A DNA stretch of 64,000 nt from Pontivivens ytuae (GCF_015679265.1 NZ_CP064942.1:2646001-2710000); one strand, 5' to 3'. Shown: positions 9,958 to 18,916, counted from the stretch's first letter. Program-made: numbers and translations. Notes: generated by a model not told the origin, from the letters alone.

Positions 9958-10017
9958 GCCCCGGACGTGATCCGGGGCCTTTCGGGATCCCGAGCGGTCC
10001 CGGCGCGGGGCCGGGAC
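9958..10017. repeat. Palindrome mosaic units d and c between permease and binding-protein genes
   Basis: Unit d (GCCCCGGA...TCCGGGGC) is at 9958-9978 and unit c (GTCCCGGC...GCCGGGAC) is at 9997-10017. These are the same units as at 3313-3385 and 11246-11439, here in d-c order, i.e. inverted relative to the other two sites. Confidence 0.8.
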
Positions 10018-10033
10018 GGTTGTGTGGGAGGAC

Positions 10034-10105
10034 TTCGCAAAGTTCGCAATTCGCAGGAATTCAGCCATCTCGGCCGCGAAAATCTGCGAATTGCGAAGTT
10101 GCGAA
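10034..10105 (-). repeat. Long inverted repeat directly after the binding-protein stop codon
   Basis: The arms are 10034-10056 and 10084-10105 (about 22 nt each, one bulged base), built from repeated TTCGCAA units, with a loop of about 27 nt. In the mRNA it begins 1 nt after the stop codon of the binding protein and lies upstream of the permease. No T-run follows on the minus strand. A likely role is stabilising the 3' end of the binding-protein message or partial termination, so that binding protein exceeds permease. This is inference by analogy with intercistronic hairpins in other importer operons. Confidence 0.7.
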
Positions 10106-10106
10106 C

Positions 10107-10892
10107 TCACTGGCCCAGTTCGTATTCGAGGAACCATTTCGTGTTCAGCGCATCGATCGTCCCGTCCGCCCGCATGTCGGCGATGGCCGCGTTGAAGGGC
10201 TCCACTAGGTCGGAGCCGAGCGGGAAGATGAAGCCGAAATCCTCGGTCCCCAGCGGGTCGCCGACCAGCTTGAAGAGGTCCGGGTTCGCATCGACATAGC
10301 CCTGGCCCGCGGTGCCGTCCGTCAGCACCATGTCGACGTCGCCCGCGCGCAGGGCCTGAACGCCCGCGCCGAAGGTCTCGAAAAGGCGCACGCGCGGGTT
10401 CGCCTCGTCCCCGTCGAGCACGTCGTAGACTGCGACGTAGAAGGGCGTGGTGCCGGGCTGCGCGCCAACCAGCAACTCGTCATCGGCGGCGAAGCCCGTG
10501 GCGTCGTCGAAGCGCTCCTCGTCGGCACGGACCAGCATGAACATCTCCGAGCGCATGTAGGGATCCGAGAAATCGACGACTTCGGCCCGGTCTTCGCGGA
10601 TCGTGATGCCGGTCATGCCCATGTCGTACTGCCCTTCGGAGACGGCGGCGATCATGGCGTCCCAGGAGGTGTTCTGGATCTCGACCTCGATGTTGATGCG
10701 CTCCGCGATCTCCTCGATCGCGTCGTATTCCCAGCCGATGGCCTCGCCCGTCGCGGGATCGACGAATTGCAGGGGCGGATAGGCATTCTCCGTCACCACG
10801 ACGACGGTGCGCCCGCCGAGATCGGGCAGGTCCTGTGCGGCTGCCGGAAGGGCGGCGAGGGCGATCAGGGCGGCGGGAAGGTGCTTGAGCAT
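10107..10892 (-). CDS. Amino-acid ABC transporter periplasmic substrate-binding protein
   Basis: 261 residues from ATG 10892, chosen because a GGAG box lies about 9 nt upstream and a Sec signal peptide starts there ([20 protein letters not shown]). The mature part is a family 3 solute-binding protein: [36 protein letters not shown] at the N-terminus, then [25 protein letters not shown]. The ligand is probably a polar amino acid or opine-like compound. Upstream (10893-11063) is a divergent promoter region shared with a 47-residue ORF. Confidence 0.93.
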   Translation of the reverse strand: MLKHLPAALIALAALPAAAQDLPDLGGRTVVVVTENAYPPLQFVDPATGEAIGWEYDAIEEIAERINIEVEIQNTSWDAMIAAVSEGQYDMGMTGITIREDRAEVVDFSDPYMRSEMFMLVRADEERFDDATGFAADDELLVGAQPGTTPFYVAVYDVLDGDEANPRVRLFETFGAGVQALRAGDVDMVLTDGTAGQGYVDANPDLFKLVGDPLGTEDFGFIFPLGSDLVEPFNAAIADMRADGTIDALNTKWFLEYELGQ

Positions 10893-11063
10893 CGGGCAGA
10901 CTCCGTGGGTTGAGCGCGAACCGTGAGCAGGAGAGTGCCCCCGTGCCTCTTCAATTGGCAAGAGGTAGGGTGGTGGCGGATTTCCGCTTATGCGGGTGAA
11001 CGAAAATGTCGCAGGCGCGTTTACCATTCATAACAATCACGCCTGAATTTGAGGACCTTAGCC

Positions 11064-11207
11064 ATGTTGTCGATGTTTTCCGGAAGCCTGTCCGCTGCTC
11101 TGCTCGCCATGACGCTGGCGCTCGTCGCCATCGGGGCCGTGCAGACCCCGTCCGGCGGGGCCGCGTCGGCGGAGGATCCGGCCGCTGTGGGGGCGCCGGA
11201 GAGCTGA
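11064..11207 (+). CDS. Putative small secreted or membrane peptide (47 aa)
   Basis: ATG 11064 is preceded by GAGG about 9 nt upstream. The peptide starts MLSMFSGSLSAALLAMTLALVAIGAV, a hydrophobic helix like a signal peptide or single membrane anchor, and ends with a Pro/Ala/Glu-rich tail (EDPAAVGAPES). It is divergent from the amino-acid binding protein and followed by a palindrome mosaic. There is no recognised family; it may be a genuine small protein or a chance ORF. Confidence 0.4.
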   Translation: MLSMFSGSLSAALLAMTLALVAIGAVQTPSGGAASAEDPAAVGAPES

Positions 11208-11245
11208 GGGGCGGGCCGCGTGGGGCGGTCGTTCGCCTTGCGACC

Positions 11246-11439
11246 GTCCCGGCCGACGCGCCGGGACCGTTTGCTGCGTTAAGTCATCCTCGGGCTAGAC
11301 CCGAGGATCTCCGGAACCCGGGAGATGGCCGGGTCAAGCCCGACCATGACGGTGCCAATTGATGCCGTCCCGGCCGCAGTGCCGGGATCGTTGAGACCGG
11401 AGTACGCCGAGGTGAAAGACCCCGGATCACGTCCGGGGT
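11246..11439. repeat. Palindrome mosaic c-a-b-c-d
   Basis: Five palindromic units lie in a row: c at 11246-11267, a at 11286-11308, b at 11325-11347, a second c at 11367-11388 and d at 11419-11439. They are near-identical to the units at 3236-3385 and in the same order. They fill most of the gap between the small ORF and xerC (11208-11503); nothing else was seen there. Confidence 0.85.
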
Positions 11440-11503
11440 GGCGTCACTTCGGAGCAGGCGTTCGCCCGGCTGATCGGCCAGGCCGCGCCAGCACGCGCGT
11501 TTC

Positions 11504-12448
11504 TCAGCCCCGCTGCCGTCTGCTCTTCGCGCGGGCGTCGTCGTAGATCTCCATCAATCGGGCCTGGTCGATGCCGGCATAGACCTGCGTGCTTTGCAGT
11601 GAGGCGTGGCCGAGCAGGGTCTGGATCGTCCGCAGATCGCCGCCCGCCTCGAGCAGATGGGTGGCGAAGGAGTGGCGCAGCGCGTGGGGCGTCGCCGTGG
11701 CAGGCAGGCCGAGCTGGGCGCGCAGGTTGGCCATGAGCTTCTGCACCATGGTCGGCGCGAGCGGGCCGCCGCGTGCCCCGAGGAAAAGCGCATCCCCCGG
11801 GCCGGCGGCATGGGGGCAGCGGCGGCGGTAATCCTCCACCGCGGCGCGGGCGACGGGTAGGACCGGGACCAGCCGCTCCTTCCCGCCCTTGCCGGTGATG
11901 CGCAGCATCTCGGGCAGCGGCGCGTCGGACTGCTTCAAGGACAGCGCTTCGGAGATCCGCAGCCCGCAGGCGTAGAGCAGGGTCAGCACCGCGGTGTCGC
12001 GTGCGGCGATCCAGGGTTCGGGGTGCTGGAGCTCCGCGTGGTCGATGACGGCCTGCATCGCGTCGGCGCTGATCGGGCGGGGCAGGCCGGGTTTGACCTT
12101 TGGACCGCGGGCGGCGAGGACGGCGCTCGCCTCGATCCCCTCAGCCTCGGCCAGCCAGCGGTGGAAGCTTTTGACGGCCGAGAGTGCGCGGGCGGTGGAG
12201 CGGGCCGACAGGCCATCGGCTCGCAGCGACGCGAGCCAGGAGCGCATCTCGGACGGGGTGACGGTGGCGAGGCCCGTGCGGCCCACGGGCTCGCCGCGGT
12301 GGCCGTTCAGGAAGCCGAGATAGCCGGACACGTCGCGCCGATAGCTGCCGATGGTGTTGGCCGCGCGACCGCGGACGGCGGCGAGCTGTTCCAGCCAGCG
12401 GTGCATGAGGTCGAGCGCGCCGTCGCTGCCCTCGACCTGCGTGCTCAT
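11504..12448 (-). CDS. xerC: Tyrosine recombinase XerC
   Basis: 314 residues, normal for XerC. It acts with XerD at dif to resolve chromosome dimers. The N-terminal core-binding (SAM-like) domain spans about 10-105. The C-terminal catalytic domain carries R164 (ACGLRISEAL), Lys in GKGGKERLVP (187-195), H255 and R258 (HALRHSFATHLL), H281 (LLGHASLQST) and the nucleophile Y290. The start at 12448 is the first ATG giving the family N-terminus, and it overlaps the DUF484 stop by 4 nt. The DUF484-xerC pairing favours XerC over XerD. Confidence 0.95.
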   Translation of the reverse strand: MSTQVEGSDGALDLMHRWLEQLAAVRGRAANTIGSYRRDVSGYLGFLNGHRGEPVGRTGLATVTPSEMRSWLASLRADGLSARSTARALSAVKSFHRWLAEAEGIEASAVLAARGPKVKPGLPRPISADAMQAVIDHAELQHPEPWIAARDTAVLTLLYACGLRISEALSLKQSDAPLPEMLRITGKGGKERLVPVLPVARAAVEDYRRRCPHAAGPGDALFLGARGGPLAPTMVQKLMANLRAQLGLPATATPHALRHSFATHLLEAGGDLRTIQTLLGHASLQSTQVYAGIDQARLMEIYDDARAKSRRQRG

Positions 12449-13125
12449 GCCAACCAGCGCCGCACGGCCCGTTCGAAGCAGCCGGTGAAGAACTCCAGCA
12501 GGTCGGTGCCCTGGTCGGGGGCGAAGCGGTCGGCTTCGGTGGAGCCGAAGACCAGCATCGCCTGCCGCCGCCCCTCGCCGATGTCGAGATGCATGAGGGC
12601 TTCGGACCTGATGCGCAGCGTCTCCTCCTCGAAGACGGCGGCGGCGTGGGGGCCGGTGGGGCGCAGGGTGATGCGCCCGGTCTCCCGATCCGGGTGCTCG
12701 CCGATGTAACGGGCGATGCCGTGGATGGGGAGGGCGACGATGCCGGGTGCCTGCGCCATGCGCCACTCGTCCTCGGTCAGTTCGAGCGCGAGGCGCACGC
12801 TGTCCACGGCGAGGATGTCGGACACGTCGCGCACCATCGCCTCCAGAAACCCCGCGAAGTCGGTGGGGTCGAGGATGGCGAGCACGGCGCGCTGCACCTG
12901 CTGCGTGCCCGAGAGGTTGTCATAGGCCGCGGCGATGACGTTGCGATGCGTGGTCTCCAGCGCGCCGAGACGGCCTTCGAGCCGCTCCAGCAGGACGCCG
13001 CGCAGGTCGACGACGCGCCCGTCGCTGTTGTCCTGCGTGGCGATCAGCGCGCGCATGACGTCGCCGTCGGCCAGCACGAGGGACGGGTCGTCGAGGATCA
13101 GTTGCCGGATCGAGGCGCGGTCCAT
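12445..13125 (-). CDS. DUF484 family protein
   Basis: 226 residues of the conserved DUF484 family: a GAF-like fold after an N-terminal helical region (LVLADGDVMRALI), a coiled segment (LRGVLLERLEGRLGALETTHRNVIAAAYDN), and a C-terminal MLVFGSTEADRFAPDQGTDLLEFF that is typical of the family. DUF484 genes commonly sit beside xerC in proteobacteria. The stop overlaps the xerC start (ATGA). The molecular role is not established. Confidence 0.9.
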   Translation of the reverse strand: MDRASIRQLILDDPSLVLADGDVMRALIATQDNSDGRVVDLRGVLLERLEGRLGALETTHRNVIAAAYDNLSGTQQVQRAVLAILDPTDFAGFLEAMVRDVSDILAVDSVRLALELTEDEWRMAQAPGIVALPIHGIARYIGEHPDRETGRITLRPTGPHAAAVFEEETLRIRSEALMHLDIGEGRRQAMLVFGSTEADRFAPDQGTDLLEFFTGCFERAVRRWLA

Positions 13126-13128
13126 GGA

Positions 13129-13782
13129 TCAGACGATCTTCTGACCGGTCTTCGCCCAGTCGGCGAGGAACGCTTCGAGCCCCTTGTCGGTGAGCGGGTG
13201 GTCGGCGAGCTTCTTCAGCACGCCCGGCGGTGCCGTGATAACGTCCGCCCCGATGCGCGCGCTTTCCGTCACGTGGTTCACGGTGCGGATGGAGGCGGCG
13301 AGGATCTCGGTATCGAAGCCGTAGTTGTCGTAGATCGTGCGGATGTCCGCGATCAGCTCCATCCCGTCGAGGTTGATGTCGTCGAGCCGCCCGATGAAGG
13401 GGGAGATGAAGGTGGCACCCGCCTTCGCCGCCAGCAGCGCCTGGTTGGCGGAGAAGCAGAGGGTGACGTTGACCATCCTGCCCTCGTCGCTGAGCGTCTT
13501 GCAGGTCTTGAGCCCCGCCCAGGTCAGCGGGACCTTCACCGCGATGTTGGACGCGATCTCCGCCAGCTTGCGGCCCTCGGTCAGCATCTCGTCGGCGTCG
13601 GTGGCGGTGACCTCGGCGGAGACGGGGCCGGGGATGAGGTCGCAGATCTCCTTCGTCACCTCCAGGATGTCGCGGCCCGATTTCAGGATCAGCGACGGAT
13701 TGGTGGTCACGCCGTCGACGAAGCCGAGCTCGTGCAGCTCGCGGATCGCTTCGACATCGGCGGTATCGACGAAGAATTTCAT
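13129..13782 (-). CDS. fsa: Transaldolase-like fructose-6-phosphate aldolase
   Basis: 217 residues of the small transaldolase (TalC/FsaA) subfamily, which cleaves or transfers dihydroxyacetone units of fructose 6-phosphate through a Schiff base. The N-terminal [10 protein letters not shown] and GVTTNPSLI motifs are present. The catalytic Lys is K83 in IAVKVPLT, and [11 protein letters not shown] and the C-terminal ADHPLTDKG are family signatures. Whether it is a true transaldolase or an aldolase cannot be decided from sequence alone. It lies 3 nt upstream of the DUF484 gene on the same strand, so DUF484 and xerC may be in its operon. Confidence 0.93.
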   Translation of the reverse strand: MKFFVDTADVEAIRELHELGFVDGVTTNPSLILKSGRDILEVTKEICDLIPGPVSAEVTATDADEMLTEGRKLAEIASNIAVKVPLTWAGLKTCKTLSDEGRMVNVTLCFSANQALLAAKAGATFISPFIGRLDDINLDGMELIADIRTIYDNYGFDTEILAASIRTVNHVTESARIGADVITAPPGVLKKLADHPLTDKGLEAFLADWAKTGQKIV

Positions 13783-13886
13783 GGGTGGAGGCCCTCGCAG
13801 AGTGGTTTTGGCCGGACCTTACAGGACTGTGCGGGGAACCGGAAGCGGGGGCGAGGCGCCCCCAAGCCCGGAATCAAGCCGAAGGC

Positions 13887-14026
13887 GCCGGGCCAGCGCC
13901 GGCCCGTCCCGGCGGGCTGGCGCTTTGCCGCCTCGTGCAGAGTTCGGGTCGCGGAGACAGCTTGGACCATGAAAGCGCGTCGCTCCTCCGTCTCGGCGCC
14001 ATCCCACGGGCCGGCGCTGGCCCGGC
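13887..14026. repeat. 21-bp perfect inverted repeat with a 98-nt spacer
   Basis: 13887-13907 is the exact reverse complement of 14006-14026 (core GGGCCAGCGCCGGCCCGT). Both arms lie in the 350-nt non-coding gap (13783-14132) between the divergent aldolase and EEP-family genes. No gene was recognised in the gap. Confidence 0.75.
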
Positions 14027-14132
14027 TTGCGGGTGGCCCGGTGCTGCGGGGCGGGTTGCTCCTGTCGGGGGCTGGCAGGAGAGGAAAACCGATGGCTTGC
14101 GCCTTGCGGGGCGGTGCCGGACGCTCCATCGA

Positions 14133-14897
14133 ATGCGGATCGTCTTCTGGAACTGCGCGATGGCCCTGCACCGCAAGTGGGTAGCGCTGACCGCGCTCAC
14201 CCCGGACATCGCGGTGATCGGCGAATGCGCGACGCCGGAGATCCTGACCCGTCGCGGCGTGACCGGGCTGGACGACCGATGCCAGTGGATGGGCCGCAAT
14301 CCGAACAAGGGGCTCGGCGTCTTCGCCTTCAACGGCTACCGGCTGCGGCGCCACGCGCCCTTCCGCCCGACGTTGCAACATGTGCTGCCCGTCGAGGTCA
14401 CGGGACCTGAGCGCTGCAACCTTCTCGCCGTGTGGGCGATGAACGCGAGCGGCGGGGTGACGCGCAAGCACCAGCTCGGCCCGCTGCGGCGGGGCCTCGC
14501 CGCCTATCGCGACTTCCTCGCGGCGGGCCCATCCGTGGTCGGCGGCGATCTCAACAGCAACGCGATCTGGGACAAGCCCGGCTGGCGGATCAACCATATG
14601 ACGCTGGTGGAGAAGCTGTCGGGGCTCGGTCTCGCCAGTGCCTATCACCTCGAGACGGGAGAGGCGCATGGTGCCGAGCGGGTGCCGACCTGCTACTGGC
14701 GGGACCGGCGCAAGGACGGGCCGACCTATCACCTCGACTACGCCTTCGTGCCGCCTGCCGCGCTGCGCAGCCTCGCGGTTGGCTCGTTCGAGGAGTGGGT
14801 CGGCACCGGGCTCAGTGATCACGTGCCGCTCGTCGTCGACCTCGCGCCCGCGGCGGCTTGCGCGCTGGCGCCCGCTCGTGACACTACGCGGCGATGA
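14133..14897 (+). CDS. Endonuclease/exonuclease/phosphatase (EEP) family protein
   Basis: 254 residues from ATG 14133. Upstream in-frame sequence is non-conserved, GC-rich and contains the inverted repeat, so a start near 13785 is unlikely. EEP-fold motifs are in order: MRIVFWN (Asn), ECATPE (metal Glu), VVGGDLNSN (Asp-x-Asn) and the terminal LSDHVPL (Asp-His). It is a metal-dependent phosphodiesterase whose substrate (DNA, nucleotide or phosphoester) is unknown. It overlaps the priA start by 4 nt, so the two are translationally coupled and the protein may act on DNA. Confidence 0.82.
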   Translation: MRIVFWNCAMALHRKWVALTALTPDIAVIGECATPEILTRRGVTGLDDRCQWMGRNPNKGLGVFAFNGYRLRRHAPFRPTLQHVLPVEVTGPERCNLLAVWAMNASGGVTRKHQLGPLRRGLAAYRDFLAAGPSVVGGDLNSNAIWDKPGWRINHMTLVEKLSGLGLASAYHLETGEAHGAERVPTCYWRDRRKDGPTYHLDYAFVPPAALRSLAVGSFEEWVGTGLSDHVPLVVDLAPAAACALAPARDTTRR

Positions 14898-17086
14898 CCG
14901 ACGCTTTCCTGCCCGAGCGCGCCCTTGCCGCGGTGCTGACGACGCAGCCGCTCGACCGGACGCTCGACTACCGGGTGCCGGAGGGGGGAGTGCGCGTCGG
15001 CGCCTTCGTCGCGGTGCCGCTGGGGCCGCGCAAGGTGCTGGGCGTGGTCTGGGGGCCGGGGCAGGGCGATTACGACCGGGCGAAGATCCGGGCGATCTCG
15101 GCGGTGCTCGACGTGCCGGTGATGCCGCCGGTCATGCGCGATTTTGTGGAAAGGGTGGCGGATTACACGATGACGCCGCTGCCCGCGGTGCTGCGGCTCG
15201 CCACCCGCGCGCCAGGCCTCGGCGAGCCGCCGGGCAAGCGCCACGTCCTGCGCCTGACCGATGCGCGTCCCGACCGGATGACCGATGCGCGGACCCGCGT
15301 GATCGCCTTTCTGGAGGAGCATGAAGGGATGGGCTTCGCGCCCGGCGAGCTGGCCGGGCTGGTCGGCGTAACGTCCTCGGTGCTGAAGGGGTTGGAGGGG
15401 CAGGGCGTGCTGGTGCGCGAGGCCGCCCCGCGCGACGCCCCCTTCCTGCCGCTCGACCCGTCGCGGCCGGGCAAGGACCTGTCGGGCGACCAGCGGCGCG
15501 CGGCGGCGCAGTTGCGCGAGGCGGTGCGCGGGCGGTCCTATGGTACGACCCTGCTGAAGGGCGTGACCGGCTCGGGCAAGACCGAGGTGTATCTGGAGGC
15601 GGTGGCCGAATGCCTCGCCCAGGGGCGGCAGGCGCTCGTTCTGCTGCCGGAGATCGCGCTGACCGGGGAGTTCATCGCCCGTGTGCAGGCGCGCTTCGGT
15701 CAGGAGCCCGCCGAGTGGCATTCCGGCGTGACCCAGGCCGGGCGGCGGCGGGTCTGGCTCGGCGTGGCGGAGGGGCGGGCGCAGCTCGTCGTGGGTGCGC
15801 GCTCGGCCCTGTTCCTGCCCTTTACCGACCTCGGCCTCGTGATCGTGGATGAGGAGCACGACCCCTCCTACAAGCAGGAGGACGGGGTGCTCTACAGTGC
15901 GCGCGACATGGCGGTGCTGCGCGCGTCGCTGTCGGGCGCGCAGGTGGTGTTGGCGTCGGCGACCCCGTCGCTGGAGAGCTGGGCGAATGCGGATGCGGGC
16001 AAGTATGCGCGGATCGATCTGACGGAGCGGTTCGGAGCGGCGGTCCTGCCCGAGATGCGCGCCCTCGACCTGCGCATCGATCCGCTGGAGCGGGAATCCT
16101 GGATCTCCGAACCCCTGGCGAGCGCCGTGCGGCAGCGGGTGGAGGCGGGGGAGCAGAGCCTTCTGTTTTTGAACCGCCGGGGCTACGCACCGCTGACGAT
16201 GTGCCGGGCCTGCGGGCACCAGATCGGCTGCGACCAGTGCGACGCGCGGATGGTGGAGCATCGCTTCCTCGGGCGGCTGATGTGCCACCAATGCGGGGCG
16301 CAGAAGCCCATTCCGTCGGAGTGTCCCAACTGCGGCAACCCCGATCACCTCGCGGCGCTGGGGCCGGGGGTGGAGCGGCTGGCCGAGGAAGTCGCGCGCC
16401 GGTTTCCGGAGGCGCGGACGGCGGTGCTCAGCTCCGACATGACCATGAGCGCCCGCGCGCTGAAGGCCCGGATCGAGGAGATCGCGGGCGGTGCGGCCGA
16501 CATCGTGATCGGGACGCAGATGGTGGCGAAGGGGCACAACTTCCCGCTGCTCACATTGGTCGGCGTGATCGACGCGGATCTGGGGTTGCAGGGTGGTGAG
16601 CTGCGGGCGGCGGAGCGGACCTTTCAGCTCATCCGCCAGGTCGCGGGCCGTGCGGGGCGGGCGGAGAAACCCGGTCTCGCCCTGATCCAGACCCACCAGC
16701 CGGAGCACCCGGTGATCCGGGCGATCCTCGGCGGCGACGAGGAGGCGTTCTGGCGCGCGGAGGCCGCGCAGCGGCAGGCGGCGGGCGCGCCGCCCTACGG
16801 CCGCATGGCCGGGATCATCGTGAGCGGGCCGGAGGAGCGGGAGACGTTCGAGCTCGCCCGCGCGCTCGCCGCCCGGGCTGGGATGCTGACGCAGGCGGGC
16901 GCCCAGCTCTTCGGCCCGGCGCCTGCGCCCATCGCGCGCATCCGGGGGCGGACGCGGGTGCGCCTGCTGGTGAAGGCGGCGAAGGGGCTGGCGCTGCAAC
17001 CGGTGCTCGCCCGCTGGGTCGAGGGGGTGGTGCCGCGGGCGAACTACCGCATCCAGATCGACATTGATCCGCAGAGCTTCTTCTAG
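14894..17086 (+). CDS. priA: Primosomal replication protein N' (PriA helicase)
   Basis: 730 residues. PriA restarts stalled forks by 3'-5' unwinding and DnaB loading. The N-terminal DNA-binding domain (about 1-180) is followed by Walker A GVTGSGKT (223-230), the DEEH box (VDEEHDPSYKQEDG, near 318) and zinc-binding cysteines from about 436 (CRACGHQIGCDQC, CHQCG, CPNCG). The helicase C domain has GTQMVAKGHNFPLLTLVGV and the C-terminus has the family ending IQIDIDPQSFF. The start overlaps the EEP gene stop (ATGA). It is convergent with yifB. Confidence 0.97.
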   Translation: MTDAFLPERALAAVLTTQPLDRTLDYRVPEGGVRVGAFVAVPLGPRKVLGVVWGPGQGDYDRAKIRAISAVLDVPVMPPVMRDFVERVADYTMTPLPAVLRLATRAPGLGEPPGKRHVLRLTDARPDRMTDARTRVIAFLEEHEGMGFAPGELAGLVGVTSSVLKGLEGQGVLVREAAPRDAPFLPLDPSRPGKDLSGDQRRAAAQLREAVRGRSYGTTLLKGVTGSGKTEVYLEAVAECLAQGRQALVLLPEIALTGEFIARVQARFGQEPAEWHSGVTQAGRRRVWLGVAEGRAQLVVGARSALFLPFTDLGLVIVDEEHDPSYKQEDGVLYSARDMAVLRASLSGAQVVLASATPSLESWANADAGKYARIDLTERFGAAVLPEMRALDLRIDPLERESWISEPLASAVRQRVEAGEQSLLFLNRRGYAPLTMCRACGHQIGCDQCDARMVEHRFLGRLMCHQCGAQKPIPSECPNCGNPDHLAALGPGVERLAEEVARRFPEARTAVLSSDMTMSARALKARIEEIAGGAADIVIGTQMVAKGHNFPLLTLVGVIDADLGLQGGELRAAERTFQLIRQVAGRAGRAEKPGLALIQTHQPEHPVIRAILGGDEEAFWRAEAAQRQAAGAPPYGRMAGIIVSGPEERETFELARALAARAGMLTQAGAQLFGPAPAPIARIRGRTRVRLLVKAAKGLALQPVLARWVEGVVPRANYRIQIDIDPQSFF

Positions 17087-17124
17087 AGACTTGGTTTCGC
17101 GCTATCGCGCGAGGATACTTGGAG

Positions 17125-17187
17125 CAAGCTGGAAGGAGGGGCGCGGCACTGCCTTTCCAGCTTGAGGTAAATATCCCCGCCGGAGGC
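17125..17187. repeat. Hairpin and GCCTCCGGCGGG-type element between convergent priA and yifB
   Basis: CAAGCTGGAAGG (17125-17136) pairs imperfectly with CCTTTCCAGCTTG (17152-17164). The right side then continues into AAATATCCCCGCCGGAGGC (17169-17187), the reverse complement of the element found at 18763 and 57932. It could act as a bidirectional 3' stem for the two convergent genes. Confidence 0.7.
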
Positions 17188-17198
17188 TTCCGAACCTC

Positions 17199-18701
17199 TC
17201 AGATATTGAGGCGGTAGGCGACGGCTTCCGCGATGTGAGGGCGGGCGACCGCCTCCTCCCCCGCGAGGTCGGCGATGGTGCGCGCGACCCGCAGGATGCG
17301 GTGGTAGCCGCGGGCGGTGAGCCGGTGGCGTTCGGCGATCTGGGAGAGGAGGGCGCGGCCCTCGTCGTCGGGCGTGGCGACGCGGTCGAGCAGGTCGCCT
17401 TCGGCATCGGCATTGGTGGTGACGTCGGGCAGGTCCGCGTAGCGTTCGGCCTGTCGCTGGCGGGCTGCGGCGACGCGTTGGGCGACCGGGGCGGAAGGCT
17501 CTCCGGGGCTGGCGCTCGCAAGATCGCCGACCGAGACGGGGGCGACGTCGATGCGGATGTCGAAGCGGTCCATCAGGGGGCCGGAGACGCGGCCGAGATA
17601 GTCCTGCCCGCAGACCGGCGCCTTGGCGCAGGCGCGCGACGGATCGGGGAGGTAGCCGCAGCGGCAGGGGTTCGCCGCTGCCACCAGCATGAAGCGGCAG
17701 GGATAGCGGACATGGGCGTTGGCGCGGGCGACGATCACGTCGCCGGTCTCCACCGGCTGGCGCAGGGTTTCGAGGACCTGGCGGGGAAACTCCGGGAACT
17801 CGTCCATGAAGAGGACGCCATTGTGGGCGAGGCTGATCTCCCCGGGCCCGGCCCGGCGGCCTCCACCGACGATCGCGGCCATCGAGGCGGTGTGGTGCGG
17901 CGTGCGGAACGGACGGTTGCGCGAGATGCCGCCTTCCTCGATCAGGCCGGCGAGGGAGTGGATCATCGAGGTCTCCAGCGCCTCGGGGGCCGAGAGTTCG
18001 GGCAGGATGCCGGGCAGGCGGGCGGCGAGCATGGATTTGCCGGAGCCCGGCTCGCCCACCATGATCATGTGGTGGCGGCCCGCGGCGGCGATCTCCAAAG
18101 CGCGCTTGGCCCGCTCCTGCCCCTTCACATCGGCGAGGTCGGGAATGAGGGCGGGGTCGGTGACCGTTCCGGCCTTGGCTGGCGGCAGGATCATGCGGCC
18201 GTTAAAGTGGTTCACGATGGCCAGGAGCGAGGGCGTGGCCAGCACCTCGACCGCGCCGACCCAGGCGGCCTCGGCCCCGCAGGCCTCGGGGCAGATCAGC
18301 CCGCAATCGGCCTCCGCCGCGGCCATGGCGGCGGGCAGGGCGCCGATCACCGGGACGGTGGAGCCATCGAGCGATAGCTCGCCGAGGGTGATGTGGCCCT
18401 CCGCCTCCTCCCGCGGGATGACGTCCATGGCCGCGAGCAGGCTGAGCGCGATCGGCAGGTCGAAATGCGAGCCCTCCTTGGGCAGATCCGCGGGCGAGAG
18501 GTTCACGGTGATGCGCTTGGCCGGCAGGGCGAGGCCCATGGCGGTCATGGCGGCGCGCACCCGCTCCTTCGCCTCGCTCACCGCCTTGTCGGGCAGGCCC
18601 ACGAGGTGGAAGGCGGGCAGGCCGGGGGAGAGGGCGCACTGGATCTCGACCTTGCGCGCCTCGACGCCCTGGAAAGCGACCGTGTAGGCGCGCGCGACCA
18701 T
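17199..18701 (-). CDS. YifB/ComM family Mg-chelatase-like AAA+ ATPase
   Basis: 500 residues. An N-terminal S5/Lon-like domain (about 1-170: VEIQCALSPGLPAFHLVGLPDKAVSEAKERVRAA) precedes an AAA+ domain with Walker A GEPGSGKS, Walker B LFMDEFPEF and a cysteine-containing insert (PCRCGYLPDPSRACAKAPVCGQDY). ComM in competent bacteria is a helicase promoting branch migration of integrated DNA; the family is widespread beyond competent species. It is monocistronic, and its promoter is in the 215-nt gap before creatinase. Confidence 0.93.
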   Translation of the reverse strand: MVARAYTVAFQGVEARKVEIQCALSPGLPAFHLVGLPDKAVSEAKERVRAAMTAMGLALPAKRITVNLSPADLPKEGSHFDLPIALSLLAAMDVIPREEAEGHITLGELSLDGSTVPVIGALPAAMAAAEADCGLICPEACGAEAAWVGAVEVLATPSLLAIVNHFNGRMILPPAKAGTVTDPALIPDLADVKGQERAKRALEIAAAGRHHMIMVGEPGSGKSMLAARLPGILPELSAPEALETSMIHSLAGLIEEGGISRNRPFRTPHHTASMAAIVGGGRRAGPGEISLAHNGVLFMDEFPEFPRQVLETLRQPVETGDVIVARANAHVRYPCRFMLVAAANPCRCGYLPDPSRACAKAPVCGQDYLGRVSGPLMDRFDIRIDVAPVSVGDLASASPGEPSAPVAQRVAAARQRQAERYADLPDVTTNADAEGDLLDRVATPDDEGRALLSQIAERHRLTARGYHRILRVARTIADLAGEEAVARPHIAEAVAYRLNI

Positions 18702-18762
18702 TCCCGACTCCTCGTATCCTGCGGGGACCGTCGCCGCGGCAGGGTTAAGGCGGGGTTAACGG

Positions 18763-18781
18763 GCCTCCGGCGGGCGTATTT
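18763..18781 (+). repeat. GCCTCCGGCGGGCGTATTT element
   Basis: A 19-nt element identical to 57932-57950 and nearly identical (one base) to the reverse complement of 17169-17187. It sits in the intergenic region between yifB and creatinase and is followed by a short purine-rich stretch (GAAGAGAGTGATGGG). Confidence 0.75.
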
Positions 18782-18916
18782 GAAGAGAGTGATGGGCGGC
18801 TTGACCGGCGCGCTGCGGCGGGCCTAGCGTTGGGTCAGGCCGGGCGGTGATGGCGTCACCGCGCATCCTCCGGTTCTGGGTCCTGTACGCCGGGACGCGG
18901 GTGAGGGAGGACGCAG

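Noticed and set aside
13785-14132. An N-terminal extension of the EEP-family protein
   Set aside because: It is non-conserved, GC-rich and contains the 21-bp inverted repeat; the metal-binding fold starts at 14133.
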